Shown piece after piece: positions 14,790 to 23,968 of a stretch of 64,000 nt of DNA. Location: contig CBHWDO010000005.1 of assembly GCA_966112615.1 (NCBI GenBank), positions 1 through 64,000 of the forward strand. The letters are read 5' to 3'. The notes below the pieces were generated by a model. That model made no database searches and was not told the origin of the DNA. It was given only the letters and a program-made list of their open reading frames with translations. A program made the translations under genes and the position numbers. Position 1 is the stretch's first letter. Each line of letters opens with the position of its first letter. The stretch is from Flavitalea sp966112615 (lineage in GTDB: Bacteria; Bacteroidota; Bacteroidia; Chitinophagales; Chitinophagaceae).

Positions 14790-17700
14790 TTATTTTGAAG
14801 AATCTGCACCTGGGTTTGTCAGTGTAGCCGGGGTTTCAGAAGATTGTCCTCCCTGCTTGAACTGGTTTTCCAGTTGCCCGATCTGCATCAGCATCTGGTA
14901 GCAGGTTGCAATATCATAAGCAAAGTTCATCTGCTTTTCTGATAATGCACCTCCTTTATTGTTGATGAGGGCCATCGCCTGCATCGCCATTTGCTCGTTG
15001 CTCATTGGATCGCTCGACAAAGTCCTGTAATAGCTTAACTGCTGTTCGAGATCCTTTTTCAGAGAAGCTTTCACTTTATTGGCGAGCGACATATCACCAG
15101 CCATATAAGCAGCTTCCAGGAAATCAAGACTTACATTGTTATGGAAGTTTCCACGGTTGGAAGTCATACCATAAGGCATGTTTTCTTCAAGCACCGATTG
15201 ATCGTATTTCTGCAGGATCTTCCTGGCAGAATCCTGGTTGCCTGCAGCAACAAGGCTCTTGGCTAATGTTGCATGTGTCAGACGAATGGTATTGAGGTGC
15301 CTGCGGTTTTCTTCATCATAATAAACACCAGGCTTGGATGCACCTCCGTAAGCAAATTTCTCCATAATGGTTTTGTAAGAACGCTCATTATCAACTCCAG
15401 GATTTTTGAAAGGAGTCAACCGGTATGCCATTCCATCCATTTGAAGGTATTGATCCAATCCGAAAGATCTTAATTCCGCAGTTGATGTGAAATAGATCGG
15501 TCTTCTGAATTTGTTTGCTGCAATTACGGCAAGCAAAGCAAGATCATTTTTCTGCAGATAATTTTTCTGAATATCAATGTTGATGACTGAAGGAATTGAA
15601 TCTCCTGCAGGAATATTGTAATTCTTTCTTACTGCATCAACATCAACCTGTATGCTTACTTTTTTACTAGGAAATACATTCGACATATCGCCGCTTTGCA
15701 TGCCCACCATCCTGCTGGGATCATCACTGGCAACAACTTCTTTCAGCATGGTATACAGATCATAATACTGTTCAGGATTATTGAAGCCAGGAACTCCATA
15801 TACAGGAACGATATCGCGGTTGCTACCCTGTATTTGTTCTGGTGTGAAGATCACATCGGCAGGTGCGCTTTCATTCAATTTGTACCTGAGCTGGTTGATG
15901 TACCAATCAGTTCCCAACAAACTGTAATTGATCACCCTGAGATCCTTCCTTGCACCTTCAACTTCCTGTGCATACCAGAGAGGGTAGGTGTCGTTATCGC
16001 CGAAAGTGAAGAGGATGGCATTTTCTTTTACACTGTTGAGGTAATCCTTTCCAAGATCACTAGCCAGCGTCTTTTGAGAACGATCATGATCATCCCATTC
16101 CTGTGATGCCATGAGTACAGGTACTGCGAGCAGGCAGACAGCAAATGATGCTGCAGTAGGAACAATACCTTTGGTGAATTTCTCAAACTTCTCTCTAACC
16201 CACAATACACCCAGGCCGATCCAAATAGCAAAAGCGTAGAAAGAACCTACGTAGGCATAATCTCGTTCTCTTGGCTGGTATCCTGATTGGTTCAGGTAAA
16301 TAACGATCGCAAAACCTGTAAAGAAGAATAACATGAAGGTTACAAGGAAATCTCTCCTGTTCCTTTCCCACTGTAACAGGAATCCGAGTATACCTAATAT
16401 GAATGGAAGAAAATATAAACTGTTATTTGCTTTGTTAGACTTTCCTGCAGTATCCGGCAATACATCCGGAGTGCTGTGGAACATTTTATCGATGAATGTA
16501 ATTCCACTGTTCCAGTTCCCATCACGGATATTTCCAAGTCCCTGAAGATCGTTCTGCTTTCCTACAAAATTCCACATGAAATATCTCCAGTACATCCACC
16601 TGAACTGGTAATCAAACAGGAAGCGGATATCATTTGCTACGGTAGGAGTTTCATCCTGTTCAAGCCCTCCGAATTCACGATAAACCATGTCCTGGTTACG
16701 TTCGGTTCCATTATCCCACATTCTTGGAAACAGGTGTGCAGTCTCCATTCCGGAATAATTGATCTTACGAACCTTACCAGCAACTTCATATTTATTTTCT
16801 CCTTTTACATATTGATCACCGGTAGTGACATAATCCTCACTGCTCATATCTTCAGTGAAGAATGGACCGTAAAGAATAGGCCAGTCGCCATATTGTTCAC
16901 GGCTCAGGTAACCTACAAGGCTAACCGGGTTATCAACATTAAACATATCTACTGAGGGATCTGCAGAGGATCTGATCAATGTGGTGAAATAGGTTGAATA
17001 TCCAAGGATCAGGAATATGGCAGACCAGACGCCGATCTTGAGGAACGAAGAAATTCCTGAACGGTAATTGTAACACAGGAATACTACGCCTGCAATGATC
17101 AGAGCCAATAAAATAAAGCTTCCCGCAGATTTGATGAATGGGAAACAGAATAATAAGATGATCGCTGATAACCAAACAGGAAATCCTTTGAATTTCCTGA
17201 TGGATGCATCATTGAAACGCAGACCTATAACCAGCAATGCTGCTAATAGTGCAAAGTAGAATCCAAATCCAAAGAAGAATGGAGTTCCCAATTCATTGAC
17301 AAAGAAGATATCGAATGCACCTGCACCTTTGATGGACCATTGTATAATAGCAACCTGTGTGATACCAGTAATGATACATCCGATCAGGAATGCATAAAAG
17401 GTTCCCCATGCAGTTACTTTATATCTCTTGAAATAATACACCATTACAATCGCAGGAATGGTGAGGAGGTTGAGGAGGTGAACACCAACCGACAGGCCCA
17501 TCATGAAGAAGATGAAGATCAGCCAACGATCGGCGCGGGAGAATTTATGTCCATCGGTGGTACTTTCCCTGTCAACTTCATGCTCCCATTTCAGAATTGC
17601 CCAGAATACAATGGCAGTGAATAAGGAAGACAAAGCATATACTTCACCTTCAACTGCACTGTACCAGAATGAATCTGAAAAAGTATAAGCCAACGCACCA

Positions 17701-18074
17701 ACAACCCCTGCTGCCATTACAGCAAAGATCTGGTTTGATGTAGGTGTAGGATCTTTGATAACAAGTTTTCTTGCAAAGTGAGTGATTGTCCAGAAAAGGA
17801 ACAAAATGGTAAAACCACTGGCGATGGCACTCATAAAGTTCACTGCTTTAGCAGCTGTCATGGGGTTGTCGCCAAATAAAACGATAAAGAGACGACCCAA
17901 TAACACGAATAACGGTGCTCCGGGTGGGTGAGGGATCTGAACCTTGTAGGCGCTGGAAACAAATTCTCCAACATCCCAGAAACTGCCTGTTGGTTCCATG
18001 GTCATAACATACACTGAACAGGCAATCAGGGCAACGATCCAGCCTACAATGTTGTTCACTTTGTTAAAGGACAT
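14790..18074 (-). CDS. DUF2723 multi-pass membrane protein (protein O-glycosyltransferase-like)
   Basis: This 1094-residue protein has a family-typical N-terminus: a first helix, then MEPTGSFWDVGEFVSSAYK and IPHPPGAPLFVLLGRLF. The WDVGEF and HPPG blocks with an early acidic pair resemble GT-C enzymes such as protein O-mannosyltransferases. About a dozen hydrophobic segments fill residues 10-350 and 560-690; a large periplasmic domain follows (VRVINYSLLGTDWYINQLR) and a Gln-rich tail. DUF2723 proteins are proposed to glycosylate exported proteins in Bacteroidota; that is family knowledge, not visible here. It has its own promoter (18107-18137) and terminator. Confidence 0.88.
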   Translation of the reverse strand: MSFNKVNNIVGWIVALIACSVYVMTMEPTGSFWDVGEFVSSAYKVQIPHPPGAPLFVLLGRLFIVLFGDNPMTAAKAVNFMSAIASGFTILFLFWTITHFARKLVIKDPTPTSNQIFAVMAAGVVGALAYTFSDSFWYSAVEGEVYALSSLFTAIVFWAILKWEHEVDRESTTDGHKFSRADRWLIFIFFMMGLSVGVHLLNLLTIPAIVMVYYFKRYKVTAWGTFYAFLIGCIITGITQVAIIQWSIKGAGAFDIFFVNELGTPFFFGFGFYFALLAALLVIGLRFNDASIRKFKGFPVWLSAIILLFCFPFIKSAGSFILLALIIAGVVFLCYNYRSGISSFLKIGVWSAIFLILGYSTYFTTLIRSSADPSVDMFNVDNPVSLVGYLSREQYGDWPILYGPFFTEDMSSEDYVTTGDQYVKGENKYEVAGKVRKINYSGMETAHLFPRMWDNGTERNQDMVYREFGGLEQDETPTVANDIRFLFDYQFRWMYWRYFMWNFVGKQNDLQGLGNIRDGNWNSGITFIDKMFHSTPDVLPDTAGKSNKANNSLYFLPFILGILGFLLQWERNRRDFLVTFMLFFFTGFAIVIYLNQSGYQPRERDYAYVGSFYAFAIWIGLGVLWVREKFEKFTKGIVPTAASFAVCLLAVPVLMASQEWDDHDRSQKTLASDLGKDYLNSVKENAILFTFGDNDTYPLWYAQEVEGARKDLRVINYSLLGTDWYINQLRYKLNESAPADVIFTPEQIQGSNRDIVPVYGVPGFNNPEQYYDLYTMLKEVVASDDPSRMVGMQSGDMSNVFPSKKVSIQVDVDAVRKNYNIPAGDSIPSVINIDIQKNYLQKNDLALLAVIAANKFRRPIYFTSTAELRSFGLDQYLQMDGMAYRLTPFKNPGVDNERSYKTIMEKFAYGGASKPGVYYDEENRRHLNTIRLTHATLAKSLVAAGNQDSARKILQKYDQSVLEENMPYGMTSNRGNFHNNVSLDFLEAAYMAGDMSLANKVKASLKKDLEQQLSYYRTLSSDPMSNEQMAMQAMALINNKGGALSEKQMNFAYDIATCYQMLMQIGQLENQFKQGGQSSETPATLTNPGADSSK

Positions 18075-18106
18075 ATCAGATGATTGATTTTTAATTTTAA
18101 ACTTGG

Positions 18107-18137
18107 CAAACCTAAGGGAAATTTGAATGATTCCAAA
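18107..18137 (-). promoter_or_regulatory. Promoter of the DUF2723 gene
   Basis: On the minus strand TTTG (18134-18137), 19 bases, then TAGGTTTG (18107-18114) followed by C: an exact Bacteroidota promoter 33 bases upstream of the ATG at 18074. Confidence 0.8.
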
Positions 18138-18158
18138 TAAGCATTAAGTGCCTATTTA

Positions 18159-18974
18159 TCAGGTGAAGTGAATTCTAACAGTTTGATAAAAAAGCCGGCT
18201 CTGCAGGTTAGGATCACGGTCATTAAAGCCTTGTAATCCAAACAGACCAGCTGCATTTCCTTTATTGATAGCGATTTCAAGATAATTTGCTGAATTAAAG
18301 AGCGCTAGTTTTTCCCCTTCCATTACATCTGCATATGTTTCATTGATGCTTGTTATGGTCTCATCCCTCTTGAAAGTAACAACGAACTTCCGGCCTTTTC
18401 TCTGCTCTTCAAATTGCTGACGGGTAATATTCACCACCACATTTTCAAAATTGTCGATGAAAAGAATTTGGCCTTCGATCCAGTTTTCTCCCAGTAAAGG
18501 CTTCAATGCATGTTTCTCGACAAAAGGAGAATCCAGCTCCCCGATATCCTGCAAACGGTCACCTTTCAGCATCCTGTCGATTGCCTTTCCCATTACCTTG
18601 GCACATTGAAGTGTATTCTTAGGTTCCTTATCCGGAAAATTTAACCCGATCACATATTCCGGTTTTTCTTCCAGGATCATGGTGAGTAAACCATTATCAG
18701 CACATAAAAGATATTGACCATTGTGAAAAGCCATGAGTAACTGCTCAGGTTTTTTATCAAACAGATTGATCAATAAAATATGGTAACTGAAAGGAGGAAA
18801 ATTCTTGATGGCATTTCTGCAGATATAGGCAGCCTGGGAGAAATTAAAAGGAGACAGCCCATGCGATATATCAACCATTTTGAAATCCGGGTTGATTTGC
18901 AGGAGTTGTCCTTTTACTGCTCCTATGAGGTAATCTTGTTGCCCGATATCTGAAGTAAGCGTTACAATGGCCAT
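18159..18974 (-). CDS. SAM hydroxide adenosyltransferase / SAM hydrolase family protein (DUF62)
   Basis: The 271-residue protein has the family's N-terminus ITLTSDIG-type (here TLTSDIGQQDYLIGAVKGQL), DISHGLSPF near residue 38, the CADNGLLT block near 92 and a C-terminal IDNFENVVVNIT strand. Family members use a water-derived hydroxide to split SAM into adenosine and methionine and are related to fluorinase and chlorinase. Physiological role is unclear. It follows the SDR gene after 36 bases on the same strand, so the two may be co-transcribed, although a TATCTTTA-like box sits in the gap. Confidence 0.87.
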   Translation of the reverse strand: MAIVTLTSDIGQQDYLIGAVKGQLLQINPDFKMVDISHGLSPFNFSQAAYICRNAIKNFPPFSYHILLINLFDKKPEQLLMAFHNGQYLLCADNGLLTMILEEKPEYVIGLNFPDKEPKNTLQCAKVMGKAIDRMLKGDRLQDIGELDSPFVEKHALKPLLGENWIEGQILFIDNFENVVVNITRQQFEEQRKGRKFVVTFKRDETITSINETYADVMEGEKLALFNSANYLEIAINKGNAAGLFGLQGFNDRDPNLQSRLFYQTVRIHFT

Positions 18975-19010
18975 GTAGGAAAGTACAGGATTAAAGATAT
19001 GGAATGCAGC

Positions 19011-19817
19011 TTACTTGACTAGTTTTCCTTTTTTAAAATAATGGTTGTGCACCAGTTTGTCGGTCAGGCCCGGAAAGAACCTGTTAAGGAAAACAGTTTG
19101 CTTGCCGGTAAATGTCAGCACCAGTGTTCTTTTCTTTTTTTCAATGGCGTTCAAAATATATGTGGCCACTTCTTCAGCCGACATCATTTTCTCCTCATCC
19201 ATATTGGTTTCTCCATGTGCCACTCCCTGGGAGTTCAAAGCAGCACTGCGAATATTTGATGCAGTGAATCCAGGACAAACCCACATAACATTTACGCCAT
19301 CGTCCATCAGTTCTGTTCTTAGGGCTTCGAGCCACCCTTGCAAAGCAAATTTGGAAGCAGAATATGCACTTCTTCCGGGCAATCCACGATATCCTGCTAT
19401 GGAGGAAACTCCAACCACGGTTCCTTTTCTTTCAATGATGGAAGGAAGAGCAAACTTTGTACAGTATACGGATCCATAAAAGTTTACATCCATGACTTTC
19501 CTGATAACGTCCACATCCAGTTCACTTACAAGTGCCCGCATGGAAACCCCGGCATTATTGATCAGGATATCGATGCCTCCAAAAGTTTTGATGGTTGAAT
19601 CAATGAATCTTTTACAATCTGATTCAATGCTGACATCACATACAATGGCATGAAGCATATTTTGTGAATACTGCAGCTGCAGTTGATAGAGCTTATCATA
19701 ATTGCGGCCACAGGTAGCCACTTTTGCACCCAGGGGAATGAGTGTTTCGATCAGTGCTTTACCAATACCTTCGCTGCCTCCTGTAATAGCAACTACTTTA
19801 TCCTTGAAAAATGACAT
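19011..19817 (-). CDS. Short-chain dehydrogenase/reductase
   Basis: The 268-residue protein is a classical SDR: cofactor motif TGGSEGIG (residues 12-19), NNAG (87-90), SSIAG with catalytic Ser139, and YSASK with Tyr152 and Lys156. The C-terminal part has a hydrophobic-basic tail (FTGKQTVFLNRFFPGLTDKLV) as in membrane-associated SDRs such as 3-ketodihydrosphingosine reductase-like enzymes. Bacteroidota often make sphingolipids, but nothing nearby supports that role here. A TACCTTTG box precedes it at 19835-19842. Confidence 0.85.
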   Translation of the reverse strand: MSFFKDKVVAITGGSEGIGKALIETLIPLGAKVATCGRNYDKLYQLQLQYSQNMLHAIVCDVSIESDCKRFIDSTIKTFGGIDILINNAGVSMRALVSELDVDVIRKVMDVNFYGSVYCTKFALPSIIERKGTVVGVSSIAGYRGLPGRSAYSASKFALQGWLEALRTELMDDGVNVMWVCPGFTASNIRSAALNSQGVAHGETNMDEEKMMSAEEVATYILNAIEKKKRTLVLTFTGKQTVFLNRFFPGLTDKLVHNHYFKKGKLVK

Positions 19818-19834
19818 AGATGAGCGTTATGGTG

Positions 19835-19842
19835 CAAAGGTA
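19835..19842 (-). promoter_or_regulatory. Putative -7 box of the SDR gene
   Basis: Minus-strand TACCTTTG followed by CACC, 17 bases upstream of the ATG. The -33 region falls within the purine-rich stretch next to the 8-base repeats and has no clear TTTG. Confidence 0.5.
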
Positions 19843-19870
19843 ATTAAAAGGGGAGAAGAAGAGAAGGGGG

Positions 19871-19915
19871 ACGCGGAGACATGAAGACGTGGAGACATGG
19901 AGACATGGAGACGGA
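19871..19915 (-). repeat. 8-base repeat array (GAGACRTG on plus strand)
   Basis: About five degenerate units, GAGACATG/AAGACGTG, the reverse complement of the CAYGTCTC unit at 4163-4234. An oppositely oriented array follows at 19980-20019, so the two could pair. The segment 19916-19979 between them shows nothing recognisable. Confidence 0.85.
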
Positions 19916-19979
19916 CAAAAGAATTACTAACGGTCATGCATATGCGAAAGATGTAAAATCATTTTGATCTTTTCATAAT

Positions 19980-20019
19980 CATGTCTTCATGTCTCCACGT
20001 CTTCTTGTCTTCATGTTCA
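19980..20019 (+). repeat. 8-base repeat array (CAYGTCTY)
   Basis: Five degenerate units in the opposite orientation to 19871-19915. It ends 40 bases before the tRNA-Lys promoter. Confidence 0.85.
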
Positions 20020-20058
20020 ACTAATCAAAAAAAAATCTTCAAAAAAAAATGAAAAAAA

Positions 20059-20089
20059 TTTGGTGCGATATTTTCTCTCCTTATCTTTG
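20059..20089 (+). promoter_or_regulatory. Promoter of tRNA-Lys
   Basis: TTTG (20059-20062), 19 bases, TATCTTTG (20082-20089). Element sequence, spacing and the 13 bases after it are the same as at the tRNA-Val promoter. Confidence 0.85.
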
Positions 20090-20146
20090 CACTCCCAACA
20101 ACGATACAACGCCGGTTAAACGGCTGAATATCAGGAACAACGGGAT

Positions 20147-20219
20147 GATTCCGTAGCTCAGTTGGTAGAGCAATACACTTTTAATGTATGGGCCCTGGGT
20201 TCGAGTCCCAGCGGGATCA
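20147..20219 (+). tRNA. tRNA-Lys (anticodon TTT)
   Basis: Acceptor GATTCCG pairs with CGGGATC (one T-G), discriminator A at 20219; D arm GCTC/GAGC; anticodon stem ATACA/TGTAT with loop CTTTTAA; T arm CTGGG/CCCAG. CCA is not encoded. Confidence 0.97.
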
Positions 20220-20225
20220 CGAAAC

Positions 20226-20254
20226 AAAAGCCTCCAGATTCTGGAGGCTTTTTT
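20226..20254 (+). terminator. Terminator of tRNA-Lys
   Basis: Perfect 12-base stem AAAAGCCTCCAG/CTGGAGGCTTTT with loop ATT, starting 7 bases after the tRNA and ending in a T run. Confidence 0.9.
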
Positions 20255-20311
20255 CGTTACATCAATTCACAAATATATTCTTCATTTATCTTAGTTGATT
20301 AATACATCCTT

Positions 20312-21310
20312 ATGGTTTACAAAGCTGATCCAAACAGGTACGCTTCAATGGAATACAGACGCTGTGGAAACAGTGGTCTCAAACTTCCGGCAATTTCTCT
20401 AGGGCTCTGGCACAACTTCGGAAACATCGATAACATCGAGAATTCACGCGATATTCTCCGTGTTGCATTTGATAACGGCATTACACACTTTGATCTGGCT
20501 AATAATTATGGACCTCCTCCAGGAACCGCAGAAGAAAATTTTGGAAGAATATTTAAACAGGATTTTCTTCCATACCGTGATGAATTGATCATCTCTTCAA
20601 AGGCAGGTTACACCATGTGGGAAGGACCCTACGGCGACTGGGGTTCAAAAAAATATCTTGTATCAAGCCTTGATCAAAGTTTGAAAAGGATGGGACTTGA
20701 TTATGTTGATATTTTTTATCACCATCGTCCTGATCCAGAAACACCACTCGAAGAAACTATGTCGGCACTTGATCTGATTGTACGACAAGGAAAAGCGCTC
20801 TATGTTGGTATTTCAAATTATCGACATGAGGAAGCTCAAAAAGCAATTTCTATATTAAAGCAACTTGGTACTCCATGTATCATTCATCAACCTAAATATT
20901 CAATGTTTGAAAAATGGGTTGAAAATGGTTTGCTCGATGTTTTAGGCAAAGAAGGAGTGGGGTGCATTCCTTTTTCACCACTTGCACAGGGACTACTGAC
21001 CAATAAATATTTATCAGGTATTCCACAAGATTCAAGGGCAGCTAGTCATCGTGGAAATGGTGCCCTTGAAGAAGATGCTATTACCGAATCTAATATTGAG
21101 AAAGCAAAACAATTGAATGAGATTGCTATTGAACGTGGACAGAACCTGGCTCAAATGGCACTTGCCTGGATACTGAAAGATGATCGGATTACTTCCGTTC
21201 TGATTGGCGCAAGCAAATCAAAACAAGTGACTGATTGTATTGGAGCATTGAAAAATTATCATTTCTCACAGGAAGAACTAAACAGGATCAATAATATCCT
21301 GAAGCATTAA
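20312..21310 (+). CDS. Aldo/keto reductase (YghZ / L-glyceraldehyde 3-phosphate reductase-like)
   Basis: The 332-residue protein has the AKR tetrad: Asp61 and Tyr66 in FDLANNYG, Lys97 in ISSKAGY, and His137 or His138 in YHHRPD. The opening YRRCGNSGLKLPAISLGLWHNFG and the long TMWEGPYGDWGSKKYL loop match the AKR14 group (YghZ), which reduces methylglyoxal or L-glyceraldehyde 3-phosphate with NADPH. The C-terminal SVLIGASKSKQ block binds the NADP phosphate. It is a single-gene unit with a strong terminator downstream (21314-21354). Confidence 0.9.
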   Translation: MVYKADPNRYASMEYRRCGNSGLKLPAISLGLWHNFGNIDNIENSRDILRVAFDNGITHFDLANNYGPPPGTAEENFGRIFKQDFLPYRDELIISSKAGYTMWEGPYGDWGSKKYLVSSLDQSLKRMGLDYVDIFYHHRPDPETPLEETMSALDLIVRQGKALYVGISNYRHEEAQKAISILKQLGTPCIIHQPKYSMFEKWVENGLLDVLGKEGVGCIPFSPLAQGLLTNKYLSGIPQDSRAASHRGNGALEEDAITESNIEKAKQLNEIAIERGQNLAQMALAWILKDDRITSVLIGASKSKQVTDCIGALKNYHFSQEELNRINNILKH

Positions 21311-21313
21311 GGG

Positions 21314-21354
21314 TTTCCCATTACAGGAAAGTCAATACTGTAATGGGAAATTTT
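21314..21354 (+). terminator. Terminator of the aldo/keto reductase gene
   Basis: Perfect 13-base stem TTTCCCATTACAG/CTGTAATGGGAAA with an 11-base loop, then TTTT. It begins 3 bases after the stop codon. Confidence 0.9.
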
Positions 21355-21443
21355 AAATTATTCGCCGGCTGTCAAGTGGTTGATAATCAAAATTTTGTGA
21401 TTTGGCATTGGATGTGGTAACCTCAAGTCAATTCACAGATACT

Positions 21444-22946
21444 ATGAAAATCAATTCTACCCATCGCGCTCTGTCTATTGTATTGTTGATTACTTTATCT
21501 TTCCTTTCAAACTTTACTGAGGCGCAATCATGCACCCCATCTGGTAATCCTTCAGTATATGGAACAAATAATACCTGGATCGGCTACATGTACCGGGGAA
21601 TAAATTTCAATACTTATCGTGGAGCGATCACTGCTGGAAATTCTACCAGCCCTAACTTCAATCTCACTTTTAATGGTGCACAGGTCAATTATCCCACTTC
21701 TGGATGTCCTGTTTATACTGATACTTTTAGCGTAAGGTTTCTCCTAACCAAAACATTCAATAACGAAGGATTTGAGATCACCGTTGGTGGTGATGATGGA
21801 TACCGTCTAAGTCTTGATGGTGGTAATACCTGGGTTATCAACAAATGGAGCGACCAGGGTTATAATACAACCAGCGTTGCCATGGTATTGAATGGAACAG
21901 TAAATATGGTCCTGGAATATTACGAAAGATTCGGTGAGAACAGGATCAGTTTTGCCATGAATTCAACCTGTATGAGCAGCGCAAGTCAAAATGAATTTGG
22001 TACTGGCTGTGCATGGAAAGGATATATTTATCAGGGTACTAATTTTAATATTTTCAAAGGGGTGATCACTCGTGGTGATGTTCAGGGTAATTTCAATGAA
22101 GTATTTGGATCCTCAAATGGAACATTCAATACTGATGCCTGTTCTATCACGACAGAAAGATTTAGTGCCCGTTTCAGAAGTTCCAGGAACTTCCCTGCAG
22201 GAACTTATGTTTTTACAGTTGGTGGAGATGATGGATACAGACTTAGCCTCGACGGTGGAAATACATGGGTGATCAACCGCTGGAACGACCAATCATACAC
22301 GGCAACTTCTTATACTACTACTTTATCCGGAGCAGTAAACATGGTGCTTGAATACTATGAAAATGGAGGTGATAACAGGCTTAGCTTTAACGTTACCGGT
22401 GGAACCCTTCCAGTTACACTTTCTTCCTGGAAAGGAAACCTTCAATCTAACGGTCATGCTCAACTGAATTGGTCTGTTGCTGATGCAGTAAACTTCAGTA
22501 AGTTCAGGGTAGAAAGAAGTGTAGATGCAAGAAATTTTACATCTATTTACGAAGAACAATATAGTAGTTCAAAAAAATACTATTCTGCAAATGATAAAAA
22601 CCTTCCTGCAGGAAATATTTACTACAGACTTGCTAAGATCGATATGGATGGAACAACCCGTTATTCTTCTGTTATCATTATTTCAAACAGTAAGAGTTCC
22701 GAACTTGCAATTTTTCCTACTATCATTACTAATCATACTATTTCAATTAGAGGAAATAAGAATCTTACCAATGCAAAATTTGAATTATTTAGTATGAGTG
22801 GACAGGTAATACTGAGCGAAAAGATCAAAGCAAGCAGTGGATCATTTGAGAAGGTTATTCCTGCTCATATCGCTTCAAACCTATATTTAGTAAGGATCTC
22901 AGATGGGTCAAATGTTTTACTGAATCAAAGACTGGTGATTAAGTAA
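21444..22946 (+). CDS. Secreted protein with duplicated PA14-like domain and T9SS sorting tail
   Basis: A signal peptide (about residues 1-27, ending TEAQS) is followed by two tandem domains of about 145 residues. Both contain the identical 20-residue block VGGDDGYRLSLDGGNTWVIN, and both carry paired Cys. The VGGDDGYRLSLDG loop is like PA14 carbohydrate-binding folds. Residues 325-420 form a fibronectin-like region (LSSWKGNLQSNGHAQLNWSV), and the last 75 residues (LAIFPTIITNHTISIRG ... YLVRISDGSNVLLNQRLVIK) are a type IX secretion C-terminal sorting domain, so the protein is exported across the outer membrane. ATG 21444 is preferred over 21402 because it places the signal peptide at the N-terminus. 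Confidence 0.85.
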   Translation: MKINSTHRALSIVLLITLSFLSNFTEAQSCTPSGNPSVYGTNNTWIGYMYRGINFNTYRGAITAGNSTSPNFNLTFNGAQVNYPTSGCPVYTDTFSVRFLLTKTFNNEGFEITVGGDDGYRLSLDGGNTWVINKWSDQGYNTTSVAMVLNGTVNMVLEYYERFGENRISFAMNSTCMSSASQNEFGTGCAWKGYIYQGTNFNIFKGVITRGDVQGNFNEVFGSSNGTFNTDACSITTERFSARFRSSRNFPAGTYVFTVGGDDGYRLSLDGGNTWVINRWNDQSYTATSYTTTLSGAVNMVLEYYENGGDNRLSFNVTGGTLPVTLSSWKGNLQSNGHAQLNWSVADAVNFSKFRVERSVDARNFTSIYEEQYSSSKKYYSANDKNLPAGNIYYRLAKIDMDGTTRYSSVIIISNSKSSELAIFPTIITNHTISIRGNKNLTNAKFELFSMSGQVILSEKIKASSGSFEKVIPAHIASNLYLVRISDGSNVLLNQRLVIK

Positions 22947-22958
22947 TCACCAGCTTTT
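22932..22958. terminator. Hairpin spanning two convergent stop codons
   Basis: CTGGTGATTA (22932-22941) and TAATCACCAG (22944-22953) are perfectly complementary around the AG at 22942-22943. The structure contains the TAA of the T9SS gene and the TGA of the DUF6807 gene and is followed by CTTTTC on the plus strand. It could end transcription from the plus side; the minus side has only a weak T tract. Confidence 0.6.
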
Positions 22959-23966
22959 CTTTGAAAAGTCTTCAGCTGATTTATTCATTGCTTCGGCACT
23001 CAAAACAGGACCTTCATGAATGATGATCCTGTGCCGGAACCTGGTTGTTTGTCCCTTTTCTAATTTGAAATTCAACTCTTCAGATCCGTTACTAAATATC
23101 TTTCTTCCTAATGGGTTCATAGCAAACAAGCCATAACCCCTGGCATGCCAGTAAGAAGGATAACCAACATTTGAAGGATGATCGATCATTGCTATGGTAA
23201 TGTCTTTTCCATCTTTGCGGCCATGCAGCAAACACCAGTTGCCTTTTGAACTCCAGACAGCATCACCCGTTGATCCTTCACTGTTCAAATAATTACCAGT
23301 TACCTTTCCACCGGATGGATCAACCCTGGTTATATTTCCTTTATCGTCCACGTATTCAGATGGTTCTTTCGACGGTAATTCCAACTCCCGCGCCACCCTG
23401 ATAGCCAACATCCCATCTTTGACATCTTTAAACAACACTGCACTATCTACTGCAGTCAGTTGAGTCTCTCTTTCAATAATGAAATCGTTTCCCTTTACAA
23501 AGAACTGGTAGGTACTTTTCTCATGAAGGAAAATTCTTCCATCATAAGTTTTCCAGGAAGCAGTTGAAACAAGTTCATTGCCATTTAACTTAGCTTCCTT
23601 ATGTTCTATTCTTCCATAATGAGATTTTCTTTCAGCTGGAATTGCTGTACTGTTATTCCAGAAATCAATTCCATTCACCGACTCATAATTCAGCCAAATA
23701 CCTATATGATGTGGATGGTCATTTCTTTCACCTGCCCTGGGTTCCAGGGGAAATCCCCTGGTTACAGTAACTCCATTGATCGTATTTACGGGAAATAATA
23801 CCGGCTTCATTATGGAATCATCATACCGAAATGATGTTAGTAATCTATTACGATAACTCACATCATAACTTTTCTGATCTTTATTCTTAGTTATGACGAT
23901 TCCTTTCTGGGCGAATACTCCGGCCAGGGAAAATAGCATACATGTGAACAGCAAGCATTTCCTCAT
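22947..23966 (-). CDS. DUF6807 (PmoA-like) secreted protein
   Basis: A signal peptide (residues 1-20, ending GVFAQ) precedes a 320-residue beta-rich domain with the family block ERNDHPHHIGIWLNYESVNG (His-rich, near residue 80-100). NPLGRKIF and RFRHRIIIHEG occur near the C-terminus. DUF6807 proteins are found next to sugar oxidoreductases in Bacteroidota and Planctomycetes; the activity is not established as far as I know. It starts 2 bases after the Gfo/Idh/MocA stop on the same strand, so the two form one operon and presumably act on one carbohydrate outside the cytoplasm. Confidence 0.78.
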   Translation of the reverse strand: MRKCLLFTCMLFSLAGVFAQKGIVITKNKDQKSYDVSYRNRLLTSFRYDDSIMKPVLFPVNTINGVTVTRGFPLEPRAGERNDHPHHIGIWLNYESVNGIDFWNNSTAIPAERKSHYGRIEHKEAKLNGNELVSTASWKTYDGRIFLHEKSTYQFFVKGNDFIIERETQLTAVDSAVLFKDVKDGMLAIRVARELELPSKEPSEYVDDKGNITRVDPSGGKVTGNYLNSEGSTGDAVWSSKGNWCLLHGRKDGKDITIAMIDHPSNVGYPSYWHARGYGLFAMNPLGRKIFSNGSEELNFKLEKGQTTRFRHRIIIHEGPVLSAEAMNKSAEDFSKKSW

Positions 23967-23968
23967 GA

